This document shows, one piece after another, positions 43,191-54,006 of a DNA stretch of 64,000 nt (its first letter is position 1; the number at the start of each line of letters is the position of its first letter). Location of the stretch: the NCBI GenBank assembly GCA_036365515.1, contig CM070874.1, forward strand, positions 172,225,797 to 172,289,796, given 5' to 3'. The notes under the pieces were generated by a model. The model did no database searches. It was not told where the DNA came from and saw nothing but the letters and a program-made list of their open reading frames with translations. This DNA comes from Torymus aiolomorphi. Its lineage: Eukaryota > Arthropoda > Insecta > Hymenoptera > Torymidae. A program made the position numbers and the translations under genes.

Positions 43191-43539
43191 CCCTGTTTAG
43201 TCAGCCGATCTTCGGAATAGGTGAAGCTGCAGCGCTGAAAGTTTTATGAGAAAGAGCAATGGCACTAAGATCAGCTGCAGATGCAAACACATGCGCCCTT
43301 TCCCCATCATTCTATTTGACCAAGAATGTACCTTTGCGGTACCAAATGTACTTGAAACCTAATTCTTTAGCAACTTTTTTAAGACTTAGAAAGGTATTAA
43401 ACATTTTTAGATCAAGTGCTTCACTAATATATATATTTGAATTTATAATTTTAGAAGGGTCTATTTCATTAAAAGCCGATAGATCAAGGTCACGTGTTTA
43501 GCAAATTAATTTTCTTTTTGGCTACAATTATTTCATGAA

Positions 43540-44880
43540 CTAATTTTTTAGAGCATAATTGAACAAAAAGCGGAGGAGGCGTGCGCTATTATTTACATGG
43601 TTGCCCCTATCCTTTCTTGCTGCAAGACGACAGCTTACAATGTCCTCGACTGTAATAGATGGTAAAATTGATTTAATTATAGCAAGAGCGGTCTTTTTAT
43701 GATCATAATCACAATCGTGAATAATGTTAGTTAAAACTAACTCACAGTCACTATCAGAGATTGGCTTGGATCGTACATTGGGTGTACATACAATAATTGA
43801 AGATGGGTGAGGCTGGGTGGCGCTTTTGTTCAAATTACAAACAGATTCATGCGAGTCGACTATCGTATCAGCCCTGTCAGACCATTTTTCGCCACCTTGA
43901 GAACGTAAACTCATGTCATAGTTGGACACAGTCTGTGCTATAAATGAACATAAAGTTTCAAGGGCGTGAAATTTTGGTGATAACTGAGCGGCACAGGACT
44001 CTTCTGTATTGTTATTACAACTACTATTATTATTATTACGGTTGTTATCATTATTGTTATTATCGAGCACTTGTTTAATTTTATTATTGACCTCGAGAAG
44101 CAACTGACATTTACTATTTAACCAGCTCTCCGCCGCCCTCAGCATTAGTGTCTACCAGTGTAGCAGAGTAGCGATTTGACGCGGGACGCCGGCTCTCGAG
44201 AGATTTAAGATCGTCAAGTTGCACCTGGAGCATGTCAAAACGTTGAAATAAAAGATCTAAGGTGGTGACAGAAATTGAGATCGTCGAATTCCCGAGGTGA
44301 TCCGCTATTTTTATACCGCATCCAGGTGGCATTGTTGTGGAGAGTGGCCCAGAGGGCTGATTAGTCGACTTTGGTTGACGCAGAGGCTCCTGATGTACGG
44401 CAACCCGCTCCGCAGAGTTTTCTTCAAGCACCTGTGCATGCGAGCGCTTTGTCTGCTGTATCACTCTATTATCAGCTGTTATAGTTGGGCTTTGCGCGTT
44501 AATTGATTTCATGGGCGACAGTGTTGCAGAGATGTTGGAGAAATTGCTGCTGTAGTGCAATTTGGGTAGTGCAGATGGTGTAGAGGAGGCCATAACAGGC
44601 TCGGCGACGCCGCGGTGAGCAGATAAGCGTATGTTGGATGGTGTGGCGTTTTGTGATTGCGAGAGCGCAACATTCGTATTCGAGATTTTGCCTTTACTAC
44701 CACCTAAGGTGATTTTGCCACAGTGATTCGGCTGTTTAGTTTTGCGGCATAGATCATACGGGTGATTGGGTTTCTTCCCCGCACACTTCGAATGGCATGG
44801 TTTTTTGCAGTTTGGGCAAAAATTAAATCGTCGTACGCATAATTGATCACATACGACACACTTAGCTTGAGTGCCTGGTC
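43540..44880 (-). pseudogene. LINE ORF1 with PHD-like zinc finger
   Basis: The frame is open from about 44880 without an ATG until 44593, so the true start is lost or upstream. The first 60 residues hold a Cys/His cluster (CVVCDQLCVRRFNFCPNCKKPCHSKCAGK) resembling a PHD/RING-type finger. A Ser/Pro-rich linker follows (MASSTPSALPKLHYSS). 43540-44145, in another frame, holds an Asn-rich tract, then a compact C-terminal part (DCDYDHKKTALAIIKSILPSITVEDIVSCRLAARKD). This should act as the RNA-binding chaperone of the LINE particle. Confidence 0.7.
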
Positions 44881-45668
44881 AAGCTTTATTGACATTATGA
44901 TAGCCTAGCTGTAAACAGCTGCCACAAGTTAGGAGTCAATATACGTATATATATATGTATATAGGTAGCGCGCTAGTGGTGAGGTTTCGTTCTATTTATA
45001 ATTGAAATTTAAACAGAGTGAAACAGAGAGAGTTTAAATTTCGGTTATAATTAATCTTAAAGATTCAATCAACGCTTGGCCCCAACTATAGAAGTTGCAA
45101 TTAACGAACCGATTATACAGGTGCTAGAGCAGAAGAGCAGAGGTGGATGCGCAGAGGTCAATTGACACACCCATGGACGCCAGAGAGTGATGATATCATT
45201 GCAGAATTTCACTTGTTGTATTGATTTCACAGCAGGAACAGCAGCAGAGGACTCAGATGTATTTTATGCCTCTCCACAGCTCCAGTCATCCTCTACATGT
45301 GCCGCTGTACATCCGCAGGTCAGACTCACGATGATGCAGTTAGTTTAAATTAGACGACCAACATGGAAGAGATATGAGCAAAACAATCGGAGCCGCGTCG
45401 AGACACATCCGTTCACCACGCGCCACCTATCGCTATATCGTCGTTTGCGTCGTCTGCACCTGTAACAATCTCAATATGTTAATAAAGAGGTAATGTGGAG
45501 AGACGGGGAAAATGACGAAAAATTTTTCCGTCATAGTATGTATTTGTAACTATGCATCAATATTACGTATTATGAGTTGATATGCAGATAGTCAAGTGCC
45601 GCATAAAAGTATATATTCAGCCTTAAACAATATAAAGCTTAGTATATGTAAAAGTATGGCCCGTTAGG
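44881..45668. other. Probable LINE 5' UTR and spacer
   Basis: No gene. Contains short AT repeats and TGTAACAATCTC near 45460. Nothing else recognised. Confidence 0.4.
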
Positions 45669-45758
45669 CCCGTTACACTAAAAGCAATATAAGAAACATA
45701 TGCAGAAATAACACGGGTTAGTATATATACGAGGAACAGCGAGGAATAAGCGCTGATA

Positions 45759-45797
<39 letters not shown>

Positions 45798-45849
45798 TAA
45801 CCCATGGTATTTCTGCATCTGTTCCTTATATTTTTTTGAGTGTAACGGG
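45669..45849. mobile_element. 181-bp palindromic MITE
   Basis: Long inverted ends: CCCGTTACACTAAAAGCAATAT… pairs with …ATATTTTTTTGAGTGTAACGGG. The match resumes through ATGCAGAAATA, GGGTTAGTATATATA and its complement. An AT tract lies near the centre. CCCGTTA occurs again on both sides, so the target site itself may be repetitive. Confidence 0.7.
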
Positions 45850-47600
45850 TGCCTACGGGTATATGTAACGGGTGCCTATTGAAACGAGTTTGAGTGAGTA
45901 TATTGTTTATCTAAAATGAAGAACGATACTTTCTTAAACACTTGCTACTAAAAAAGTACATCACAATTTCTTGCTAGTTGCAAGTCTATTTAAAAGGATA
46001 ATCGAAAACTTATTAATTTTTTCTCAAATATTTAAGTACAACTTTTGTTGCAAACCAGCTAGTTTTTGCCCCTGTTTTGTATGTTGTAAGTTTTTTCCAG
46101 ATATATGTATGAAGAATATTATTATTCTTTTTTTTCTTATTTAATTTTATCAAAGGAAAGTATCGATTATTTTGCACCATAACACAAACTAAATATTTAA
46201 TTAGCCAATGTTTATTATACATTTTTAAAGTATGTTTTGGAAAACCATTCTGTAAACCACTGTTAATTGCAAAATTGAATTTGATAAATACACGAACATT
46301 AGTTTATTAACACGATTTACATAACACGAGTTTATTAAATATTTCATTTCTGTAAACTTTTAATGCTTTCTAAGTGAAGCGATCAAAATTGTTTTTTTAA
46401 TTTTATCTCATTTACCATGTTGTATAACCTAAACAAATCTTGAAGCGTTTACTAACTTTTTGAATACGTTGTGAAATGACATTGTGTAATGCAGTCATAA
46501 ATCCAGCTTTTTTGTCTGGAAAGTTTTTGAAAATATTAGATGTGGGATTTAAGAATTCGTATCACTATACTTAATATCATCTTCTCATAAATAAAATGGG
46601 TTTTTCCAATGAGTAGAGGTTTTTATTAAATTGAGAAATTCACCCATTGTGCAACATATTTGGTAACTTAATTGATGATTAAGTACAATATTGTATAGAT
46701 TTAATTAACTTTTAGTTGCTTGTAATATGTTGGAAACAATTACAATGTATTTTTTTTAACTAATAAAAAAAGATAAAACCTTTTCATTGAAAACATATAT
46801 TTTATTTATAAGAACTTGCTATCAAGCATTGTCATGCACATTTTTAAACCTAAATATAATGAAATATTGCACTATATAATTTCACAACATATTATTAGTA
46901 TTGTAATAGTATTTTAATAGTAGTCAATATTAAAGAAAATTGATAGTAATGATGGTCCAGGTTTTAAACAATATTATAAATAATTAAGAACACAGCTTAT
47001 TTAATTTTACACATCTAATGAAAACTATTTTATTTCTTTTCTTATATATGATACCTTCGCACTGGTCAGGTTAATAATGAAAATACATGCCAACGCTTAA
47101 GGAGGTTGGCTACAACAACTCTTGCGGGGCAGAGAGAAGGAGTCCCCTCGCACCGCGCACCCCCTCTCGCAGCCAAGGAACTCGAACGTTTGTTTACGTT
47201 TTGGCGCAATACTCAGAATCGGTGTTGTACGTCGTTTTCAGGTTTCGTATATACATTCTCCTGTATATTTTCTATATTGCCAGTAGTTTTTTTAGTTCGT
47301 TCTTACCTTTTTTAAAGAATCGCATCTCCTAAGTATCTTGTGTTTTTAGTAAGGTAATGGTTTTACTTCCATAAGAACCCGTGTATAAGAGTTAAATTTA
47401 GAAGTTGAATTATTCCATAACCGAGTTGTCAAACGATCTGATAGGAAATGAATCGAAGAACAACAATATCAAGTTTTTGGAATGATGTCATGTAACCATT
47501 TTCATTTCAGTAGCCAACCTCCCTAACATATAAATAAAATCATTTTTCTTCATGTGCTGTATGATCTCAGTTGCCGCTTCCAATAAATATACTTACATGT
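45850..47600. other. AT-rich non-coding spacer
   Basis: No gene, RNA or repeat unit recognised over 1.7 kb. The short GC-richer piece at 47100-47200 has two overlapping plus-strand open frames of no recognised content. Confidence 0.4.
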
Positions 47601-47619
47601 GACACTCGAAGCCATAGCC

Positions 47620-48400
47620 ATGCGGCTTACACTCCCCTCCTTTGAGGGTCGCTTTCTTAGCAATCTCTATGATTACAAATATAATATAAAATAAAAATAA
47701 AAAGTAAATTATGTGACTTATACATAAAAAAATACACACAAATGTGAATTTAAAAAAAATAAATACTAACAAGGAAAGTACCCGAACTGTCAAATTCAAA
47801 AAAATTCCAAACCCATATTAAAAAGTAGACCTCCATGCGAGATTCACAAAACCATTTTTTTTATCGGCTGAGAAGCGCTTTATAAGGGTTAAAATCACCC
47901 CTAAAGTTTACCCCCAAGAAACGTTTTTTTGATATATCTCGGCTTCTACTTAACTTTTTTTAACGAAACAAAATGGAAAGAGTTTCTTATTAAAAAGTCA
48001 AGAAATCCATGGTAGTATGAACATTAAGGGTTGCCTCCCTTATTTTTTAGAGGGTGAAATTGTGTTTTTTGAAGAATAATTTTTGTTGTGAGAATTCATA
48101 AAATAATTAAAAATAGGTCAAAACATTATTTTTACCAACTACAATAAATAACAGTTGGTGTTTTTGGGTATTCTTCGCGAAACAACCCCTTAAGAGGTGG
48201 TAAACCACCCCTAACACAAATGAATTAGGTATATTTTTTTGGCAATTATTTTTTTCCTTAAAATGGGTTCTTGAAGTCGTTAATCGGAATCCACAGTTAG
48301 ATCCACAATAAAAATTTGAAAATAGTGAATTCAATATGGCGAAAAATTTTTTAGAAATATTTTAAATTCCACGAAAAATAGTATGTAGACCCCCTAGCAG
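47620..48400. repeat. Degenerate non-coding repeat
   Basis: Phrases such as AAGGGTTAAAATCACCCCTAAA, GGGTTGCCTCCCTTATTTTTTAGAGGGTG and CCCCTTAAGAGGTGGTAAACCACCCCTAAC recur at about 120-150-bp intervals, suggesting a decayed tandem or interspersed repeat. Confidence 0.45.
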
Positions 48401-48476
48401 AAATTATATTATGTAAATAAGTGTATAATAATGTAATAATGTTTTTTTATGTTTATTCTATTATTTATTATTTTTT

Positions 48477-48518
48477 TATCATACACTTGTTTATCGTACG
48501 ATAAACAAGTGTATGATA
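48477..48518. other. Perfect 42-bp palindrome
   Basis: TATCATACACTTGTTTATCG followed by an exact reverse complement with centre CGTACG and no spacer. It lies in the left arm of a larger palindromic motif array. Confidence 0.9.
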
Positions 48519-48567
48519 ATGTAGTTGTTTGTAAAAAAGTGTAAGAAAACGTAACAAATTGTACTTT

Positions 48568-49193
48568 TCTACTGGATTTCGGACGCTTTTACATTTTACC
48601 ACAGTTTATACCATTTTTTAATAATTTCTTACTTTTCCTTACATTTGTCTACGTTTTATTACTTTTTAATTTGTACTCTTAATTCAAATTTTATAGGCAT
48701 TCTTACACTTTCGTACATCTTTTTACATTTTATTATATATTTGTACTTTTAATTACATCTTTTTACGTTTATATACAAATTTTGATACACATTTTACATC
48801 GTATCACATATTTGTACACTTTTTTCAAATAGTTCATAATTATACTTTTATAATAATTTATAATTGTACTTTTATTTAAATAAAGCTATAAATAAAATAT
48901 TTTCAAAGATGTAAAGAAAAAATACTAAAACGTAATAAAATGTAAATTATTATGTATTAGAAATATAATTAATATATGTTACAAAATGTAAGTTACTGTA
49001 CAAAAGTTTAAATTTTTACAAATTCTTACAGATTTTTCTAACAAATTAATTCTTACAGATTTTTCTAACAAATACTTCCTTATAATTTCATAAAAATAAG
49101 CTACACAAGGAAATATTTAGAAAACGTAAGGAATTGAAAGAAAATGTAAGAAACTTTAACAACTTGTTAAATATGCCCGAAATCCAGTATCGT
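48568..49193. mobile_element. MITE made of TTACATTTT-type motif arrays in inverted halves
   Basis: Ends TACTGGATTTCGG (left) and CCGAAATCCAGTA (right) are an exact 13-bp inverted pair. The left half is made of CTTACATTTTATTAC-like units; the right half has complementary AATGTAAGAAAATGTAAC-like units. Flanking sequence on both sides (48520-48567 and 49194-49265) repeats the same motif family in inverse orientation. Confidence 0.7.
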
Positions 49194-49533
49194 ATGATTT
49201 CTTACATTTTTTCGACAATTTATTCCATTTTATAAGTATTTTCTTATTTTCTTTCATATTTTATAATTTCAGCTAGGAGAGATTTTCATGCTTGTTGAAA
49301 TTATGATAGGTTTTAATAAGAAAAGTTTATTTATGATTTATTAATATAAATTAATATGAACAAAATTTTTAATATAATGATAATTATAGCAATTCATGGT
49401 TATTTTTACAATTTATTATCTTTTAATACAAATTCTTATACAATTCTACCAATTTCTAAGCAGCACAACGACCAATTTTAAATCCTACGGGTCAGCCAAC
49501 AGCAGACGGCAAGCTAGCTAATTATTCTGACGA

Positions 49534-49722
49534 TCATGGATTATATGTTTTACAATAATGATATTCATGAATAAAATGTTGTAAACATAGCGATTTTTTG
49601 CACCATGAACATGTTATAATCGCTCGTTTACCACAAATATCGCATATAATAAAATTAGAATTGAAGCAAAATTTTTTTGGGTTTTCAATTTTTTCTGGCC
49701 TTTCATAGTACATTTGTATCAT
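49534..49722 (-). pseudogene. piggyBac-like transposase C-terminal fragment
   Basis: 62 codons ending in a cysteine-rich domain, CDICGKRAIITCSWCKKSLCLQHFIHEYHYC, spaced like the C-terminal zinc-binding domain of piggyBac transposases (CxxC…CxxC…LCxxHF…C). The catalytic DDD region is absent. The frame starts at an internal ATG (49722) just beside the LINE 3' tail, so the LINE insertion may have cut off the rest. Confidence 0.6.
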
Positions 49723-49744
49723 CGACAGTGTACTACCTAATACT

Positions 49745-50085
49745 GTGATATATTTATTTATTTATTTATTAAACCAGAACAAAATTACATAGAGTAAAGT
49801 CCTCAGAGATAGATATTAACTACCTGTACGAGGGCTGGTACATGAATACTTAAGACTATACTTATACACTAAAGCTTATATACTAAGTATTAAATATTTA
49901 AACCTTAAACATTTAATATTGTCAATAGAATTCTCAAAACTTAACGCAAGTAAAACAATATGTATACATTTGTTTATTATATATATTTTTTAGTTTATTT
50001 TTTAGTTCATGTTTCCTATTAACACTTTTGCAATAGAGCTTTTTTAAAATTTTCAATCTCACTGCCAAAGTTTGTATCACTTAAA
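49745..50085 (-). other. 3' UTR and (TAAA)n tail of an ORF1-only LINE
   Basis: Downstream of the ORF1 stop, 340 bp of non-coding sequence ends in TAATAAATAAATAAATAAAT (minus strand, about 49747-49775), a typical LINE 3' tail. No ORF2 lies between. Confidence 0.7.
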
Positions 50086-51660
50086 TTAAAAGTTTGTTGA
50101 TCCCTCTTGCGTATTGTTGGTAGGCGAACTCAGGCTGAGGTCTTGTTGTGAGTAGAATCTAGATCTTGTTGTTATCGATGTAAGTGAAGACGAACTTCCA
50201 AGCCTGGGTTTTGCCAGTATTAATTCAGTTCCGCCCACCTGAGTTTGTAATGTAGTTGGTGATTTAGTTAACTCTTGCGTCCGTTTCTTGAAGTTATCTA
50301 CCTTACCGAGGTATCTCGGTAAGTCAGGTTTTATTATATATTCAGTAGTGTTCATAGCCTTGTTTACCTTAGCATTCAAAATTTTGCATTCTTGTCTGTC
50401 AGTGGTAACATGATCAGTATTATAGCCGTTTCCAAATGTCTTATTTGAGAAGCTACAGTTGACGCAGCACTGTTTCTCTGATGTGCACTTTTCTGTTAGA
50501 TGCGTTCCCGCACATTTTAAACAGGTTGGGCTGTTCTTACACCTTTGGCCATTATGACCCAATCTACCACACTTATAACATGGTTTCACATTTATTATAT
50601 CGTAAACTTTGCAATTCTGATAACCAACGAATAATCTGTCTTTATTTTCTTTAATATGTTTGTGCATTTCACCCGTTATTTGCATGATGACCGTTACTTT
50701 ACTGTTTTTGTCATTACCAGCTACGTGTAATACGTTACCCTTTGTATCTAAATTTGAAAAATTTCTTTGGTTTATGTCATTTTCGATTGCTTTTATATCA
50801 GACTTGAATTCATTTTCGATGCCAGTTATTCTTATGACAGGCTTACTAAGCTGTTCTTCTTCGACCTTGTAGAGGTGGTTGAGCTTGGCGTCTAGTAATC
50901 TTTTTGCTGTCTTGGCACTTTCCTCGTTCATGCATGTTATTGAAATTACATCTTTACTTTTCATATCAATTTTTTTCGTTTGGATTGATTTTTCTTTAAG
51001 TAGATAGTGGAATACTTTTTCCTTTATCACAGATTTCTCTTCTTTGTCTTTTCTTGTCACTACAATTTTCGGCACTTTTTTGGATTGCGGTATGTGTATC
51101 TTTTTTGACATTATATCTGCATATGTTTCCTTGTATTTACTCGGTCGTTCTTTTTCTTTCGTTAGAATTTCGTTTAAAAGCAGATTTTTATGTTTCAATT
51201 CAGTATTTAGTTCCCTAAGCAGCTGGTTTTCTGTTATTAGTGCACTTACTTTATCACTGTCCTTGTCTTCGCATGTAGTCTCATCCAGCTCATCAACTTG
51301 CATTCTGTTTTCTTGAAGGAGGCCTTCATAGTTGATTTTAAGTTTACTGTACTCTGATTCTATTTTCCTATAGTTTTTACTAAGATTCTCAATCGCTTTA
51401 GTTTTGGTTTGCAGATCTTCTTGTAGTTTTAGTAACACAACACGTGTGGGATCTTGATTTGAGGTTATGCTCAAATCGTGTTCATCACAAACAACTAACA
51501 CACTGTTTATGTATCTTACATTTTTTTTTCTATTAAAGTCACTTTTATGAAAAACATTGCAACACCATATACATACTACCGTTTTAACCGCTTGCGTATT
51601 GTGACATCGATAGTATATATCGGGAGGGACTGCCTCCGGTGGCAGCCCACTATCCTCCAT
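50086..51660 (-). CDS. Intact LINE ORF1 protein with zinc fingers and coiled coil
   Basis: A 524-residue uninterrupted frame from a clear ATG (MEDSGLPPEAV). Residues about 15-70: a Cys/His finger (CHNTQAVKTVVCIWCCNVFH … VVCDEHD). Residues about 80-165: a predicted coiled coil rich in Leu, Lys and Glu. Residues about 230-350: an RRM-like region (VISITCMNEESAKTAKRLL, PVIRITGIENEF). Residues about 360-410: CCHC knuckles CYKCGRLGHNGQRC and CLKCAGTHLTEKC, and a third CCVNC. This is the layout of jockey/I-type ORF1 proteins, which coat LINE RNA. The C-terminus is Ser/Thr-rich. No ORF2 follows. An alternative is a gag-derived cellular gene. Confidence 0.8.
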   Translation of the reverse strand: MEDSGLPPEAVPPDIYYRCHNTQAVKTVVCIWCCNVFHKSDFNRKKNVRYINSVLVVCDEHDLSITSNQDPTRVVLLKLQEDLQTKTKAIENLSKNYRKIESEYSKLKINYEGLLQENRMQVDELDETTCEDKDSDKVSALITENQLLRELNTELKHKNLLLNEILTKEKERPSKYKETYADIMSKKIHIPQSKKVPKIVVTRKDKEEKSVIKEKVFHYLLKEKSIQTKKIDMKSKDVISITCMNEESAKTAKRLLDAKLNHLYKVEEEQLSKPVIRITGIENEFKSDIKAIENDINQRNFSNLDTKGNVLHVAGNDKNSKVTVIMQITGEMHKHIKENKDRLFVGYQNCKVYDIINVKPCYKCGRLGHNGQRCKNSPTCLKCAGTHLTEKCTSEKQCCVNCSFSNKTFGNGYNTDHVTTDRQECKILNAKVNKAMNTTEYIIKPDLPRYLGKVDNFKKRTQELTKSPTTLQTQVGGTELILAKPRLGSSSSLTSITTRSRFYSQQDLSLSSPTNNTQEGSTNF

Positions 51661-51899
51661 CTTGGATATTTATAGATATATGAATATAATATATTTTGAA
51701 TTTTTTATTTCTGAAACGTTTTTAAATAATAACAATAAATAAAATAAATAAATAACAATAACATGTATACGAATGAACGTACACGAGGGTTACAATTACA
51801 AGAAGAGGGTTACACGAGGATGTACAATTTTTAGTCAATTGAACTTCCCTCACAATATATGCTATCGCTGTATATTCGCTCGTACAATTATTCCGATTA
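51661..51899. other. 5' flank of the ORF1-only LINE
   Basis: AT-rich sequence, probably the LINE 5' UTR followed by older flank. The motif GAGGGTTACA occurs twice near 51785-51815. Confidence 0.35.
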
Positions 51900-52410
51900 T
51901 GTTAGTATACTTTAGTGTATTTGTTGCTCCGTAATAATGAATTATGCTCTCGTATATCGTCTGGGGCAGTCGGAGCTCTCCAGTTCACCTGTATTGCGGT
52001 TGTTACTGTGACTAGCTTGCGTGACACACATCGCTTCTTTTATAATATGAAATAATTAAGTTAAAGATGATCTTGAACAGTAAATCGCGATCATCTTCTT
52101 TTGTAATGTCATCATCGTCAGTCGTATACAATTCGGCAGTAGCATTGAGAAATGCTGATTCTAAAGAAAATATAATTCGGTGTCTTTCGCAAGTTTGATG
52201 ACCTGCTACGCACGATGCCTCGTATTTGAAAATGCAACGTCTTTAGAATTTCGCAGACACATCGTTTTGTGGGACAGAAAAATGAATGTTTGAGTTTGAA
52301 TTTCTAATATACGCAATATTGTCGAAATTCGCGTTCACTTTGTTTCAGAAAATTATTGATAAAAATTATGTATGTTAATTTAATTTTAGAGATACGTCAC
52401 GAACGTAACA
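51900..52410 (-). repeat. Diverged solo LTR related to G1
   Basis: From about 52060, AGATGATCTTGA, TTCGGCAGTAGCATTGAGAAATGCTGATTCTAAAGAAAATATAAT and GAGATACGTCACGAACGTAACA follow the G1 LTR order with clear divergence. The right end GTAACA is exact. The left end (TGTTAG at 51900) is a guess, and no target duplication is seen. Confidence 0.7.
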
Positions 52411-52740
52411 GTGCGTTAAAAAGAGTGTATTAAAAGCTCTCGCTTTGTAAAGGTTTCGTTTTGCTTAAATTATCTATGTCTATACTTTTACTTTCGAGTC
52501 AATTAGAATAGATTGTCACCTTAATTTCGAACAATACCTAATAAAAAATAGAATACAGTCCACATTTCAAGAAATATTTCATTTTTTAGCATTCATTAAT
52601 TATTATAAAAATAGTTTTAAGTGCATTATATTTCTTGGTGAAAAAAATCATTTTAATATGAAATAATAATCAAATTCATTAATTTTTAGTTTCTATTAAT
52701 TACATTGTATTAATTGTTTTTTTCTGTTTAATAAAAAATT
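52411..52740. other. AT-rich spacer
   Basis: No gene recognised. Confidence 0.4.
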
Positions 52741-52800
52741 GTAGCCTGAAGAGGTTGGCAGACCAAGCCAACGAAACGTTGCCTTTTCTAATGAAATCGT
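52741..52800 (+). ncRNA. Hammerhead-like core of a Penelope-type terminal repeat
   Basis: CTGAAGA at 52746-52752 fits the hammerhead box CUGANGA. Then GTTGGC / GCCAAC (52754-52759 with 52767-52772) forms a six-pair stem II around a seven-base loop, followed by CGAAACGTT with the GAAA box. Stem III and the cleavage site are not clearly formed, so it may be a relic. The same CGAAACGT layout occurs twice in the insertion at 9680-10282. Confidence 0.4.
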
Positions 52801-52931
52801 TGAATTTTTGATTTCTAATCCTCGCCTCCGTCAGATCGACTTAACTCACTAGCTTCTTAGACAAATTCATTAATTTTGTGATAATTACATAATGGCTTAA
52901 TGACTTTAAAAAAGATTGATTATTACGCAAG

Positions 52932-53994
52932 TGTTACGTCCGGGTTACGTGACAATACAAGAAGAGAGAAAATGAAACTTCATTAGTCTAATGGCTAAAA
53001 GCGCGTAATGTGACTTTTCCCGATTCGGACACAACGTGCATTGCTCCAGGATGGGACGGCAGGTAGGAAAATGACACGGACACGCGGTACGCCTCGAGAC
53101 AGTGTGTAAAATTTTACTGACTTACCTTAGAATTTCCAACAGCCCTTGTGTGAATCTGTACTCCCGCCGTGACGCTTATAATGATAGTGGACGGTTGCCG
53201 CTCTGTGGAAGTTTTGGTGTGAAGAACGGAGATACGGAGAGTTTAGGATTCTTATAATCTCGAAATAATGAATACTTAATATGGATTTAAACACAACTTA
53301 AACTTTATTAACTTGTCAGTACAAAACTAAGTAAAAATTACAGTGATGAGAGCTGATGTGAAGTCTACGCGAGTTGGCTTCTGAGTCCCCCATACCAGGA
53401 GTCTTCGTCCCCTTTTAAAGGTAAAAAGTTGTAAATCTTCCTGCCGTCGCCTTTTTGATTTGCCTAGGTGTTGCTGCCCCGCTTTTCTCGATGATCTTTG
53501 ATGATTTCGGCGGCGCACCCTTTGAGAATATTCGGCGAGTTCGGATACATAAATTATTTTAGAATACGCTACGCATATCGGGTAGGAGTGAAGGGAAAGG
53601 ACAAGAAAACTGACTCTAGCTTGATTCAGTATTGTGCGCTGGAGTACTAATGCTTACTCCTCTAATTGGCGGCGAATCTCTGATGCTTGCGTGGATGTGC
53701 GTTTTGGTAATAAAAAACGCATAAAACTGCAGCAGGGGAGTGGCACACACTTAAGAGAGAATGAAAGGAAAACTAAAGGAAACCGCGTCTTCGTGCCTCC
53801 GTTCGAGGATCTTTTTGGTAACTATTCTTTCTGGATGGCGGCATCTTTTGAGCGTTTATGCGTATCCCCCTTTTTTTATCGTGTGGGAGAATATGAAGCA
53901 AGCGGCAATGCAGCAGGTTCGTTGGGAAAGATGAAGAGAGGAAGGAAAACAGCGCACACCGGCAACCACATCGGCAACGTCGCACGACGCGACA
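52932..53994 (-). repeat. G2 3' LTR
   Basis: On the minus strand it begins TGTCGCGTC right after the purine tract and ends GGACGTAACA. Inside are TTTAAAAGG (TATA-like, about 53414) and AATAAAG (about 53305), followed near 53130 by AAGGTAAGT, a splice-donor-like site. At 1063 bp it is long. The other LTR is outside the window, so the ends are inferred. Confidence 0.6.
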
Positions 53995-54006
53995 CCTCCC
54001 CCTTGA
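53995..54006 (-). promoter_or_regulatory. G2 polypurine tract
   Basis: Minus strand TCAAGGGGGAGG immediately before the LTR start TGTCGCG. Confidence 0.7.

Larger units (their letters stand above)
40143..44880 (-). mobile_element. LINE (jockey/CR1-like non-LTR retrotransposon), degraded
   Basis: Minus strand: ORF1 with an N-terminal Cys/His finger, then endonuclease, reverse transcriptase and a short 3' UTR ending in an (AAT)n tail at about 40155-40172. All parts carry frameshifts. The order and YADD motif are clear; the exact clade is not determined. Confidence 0.87.

Noticed and set aside
49534..49722. FYVE/RING-type host zinc-finger gene
   Set aside because: Spacing and position fit the piggyBac C-terminal domain better, and no further exons are seen.
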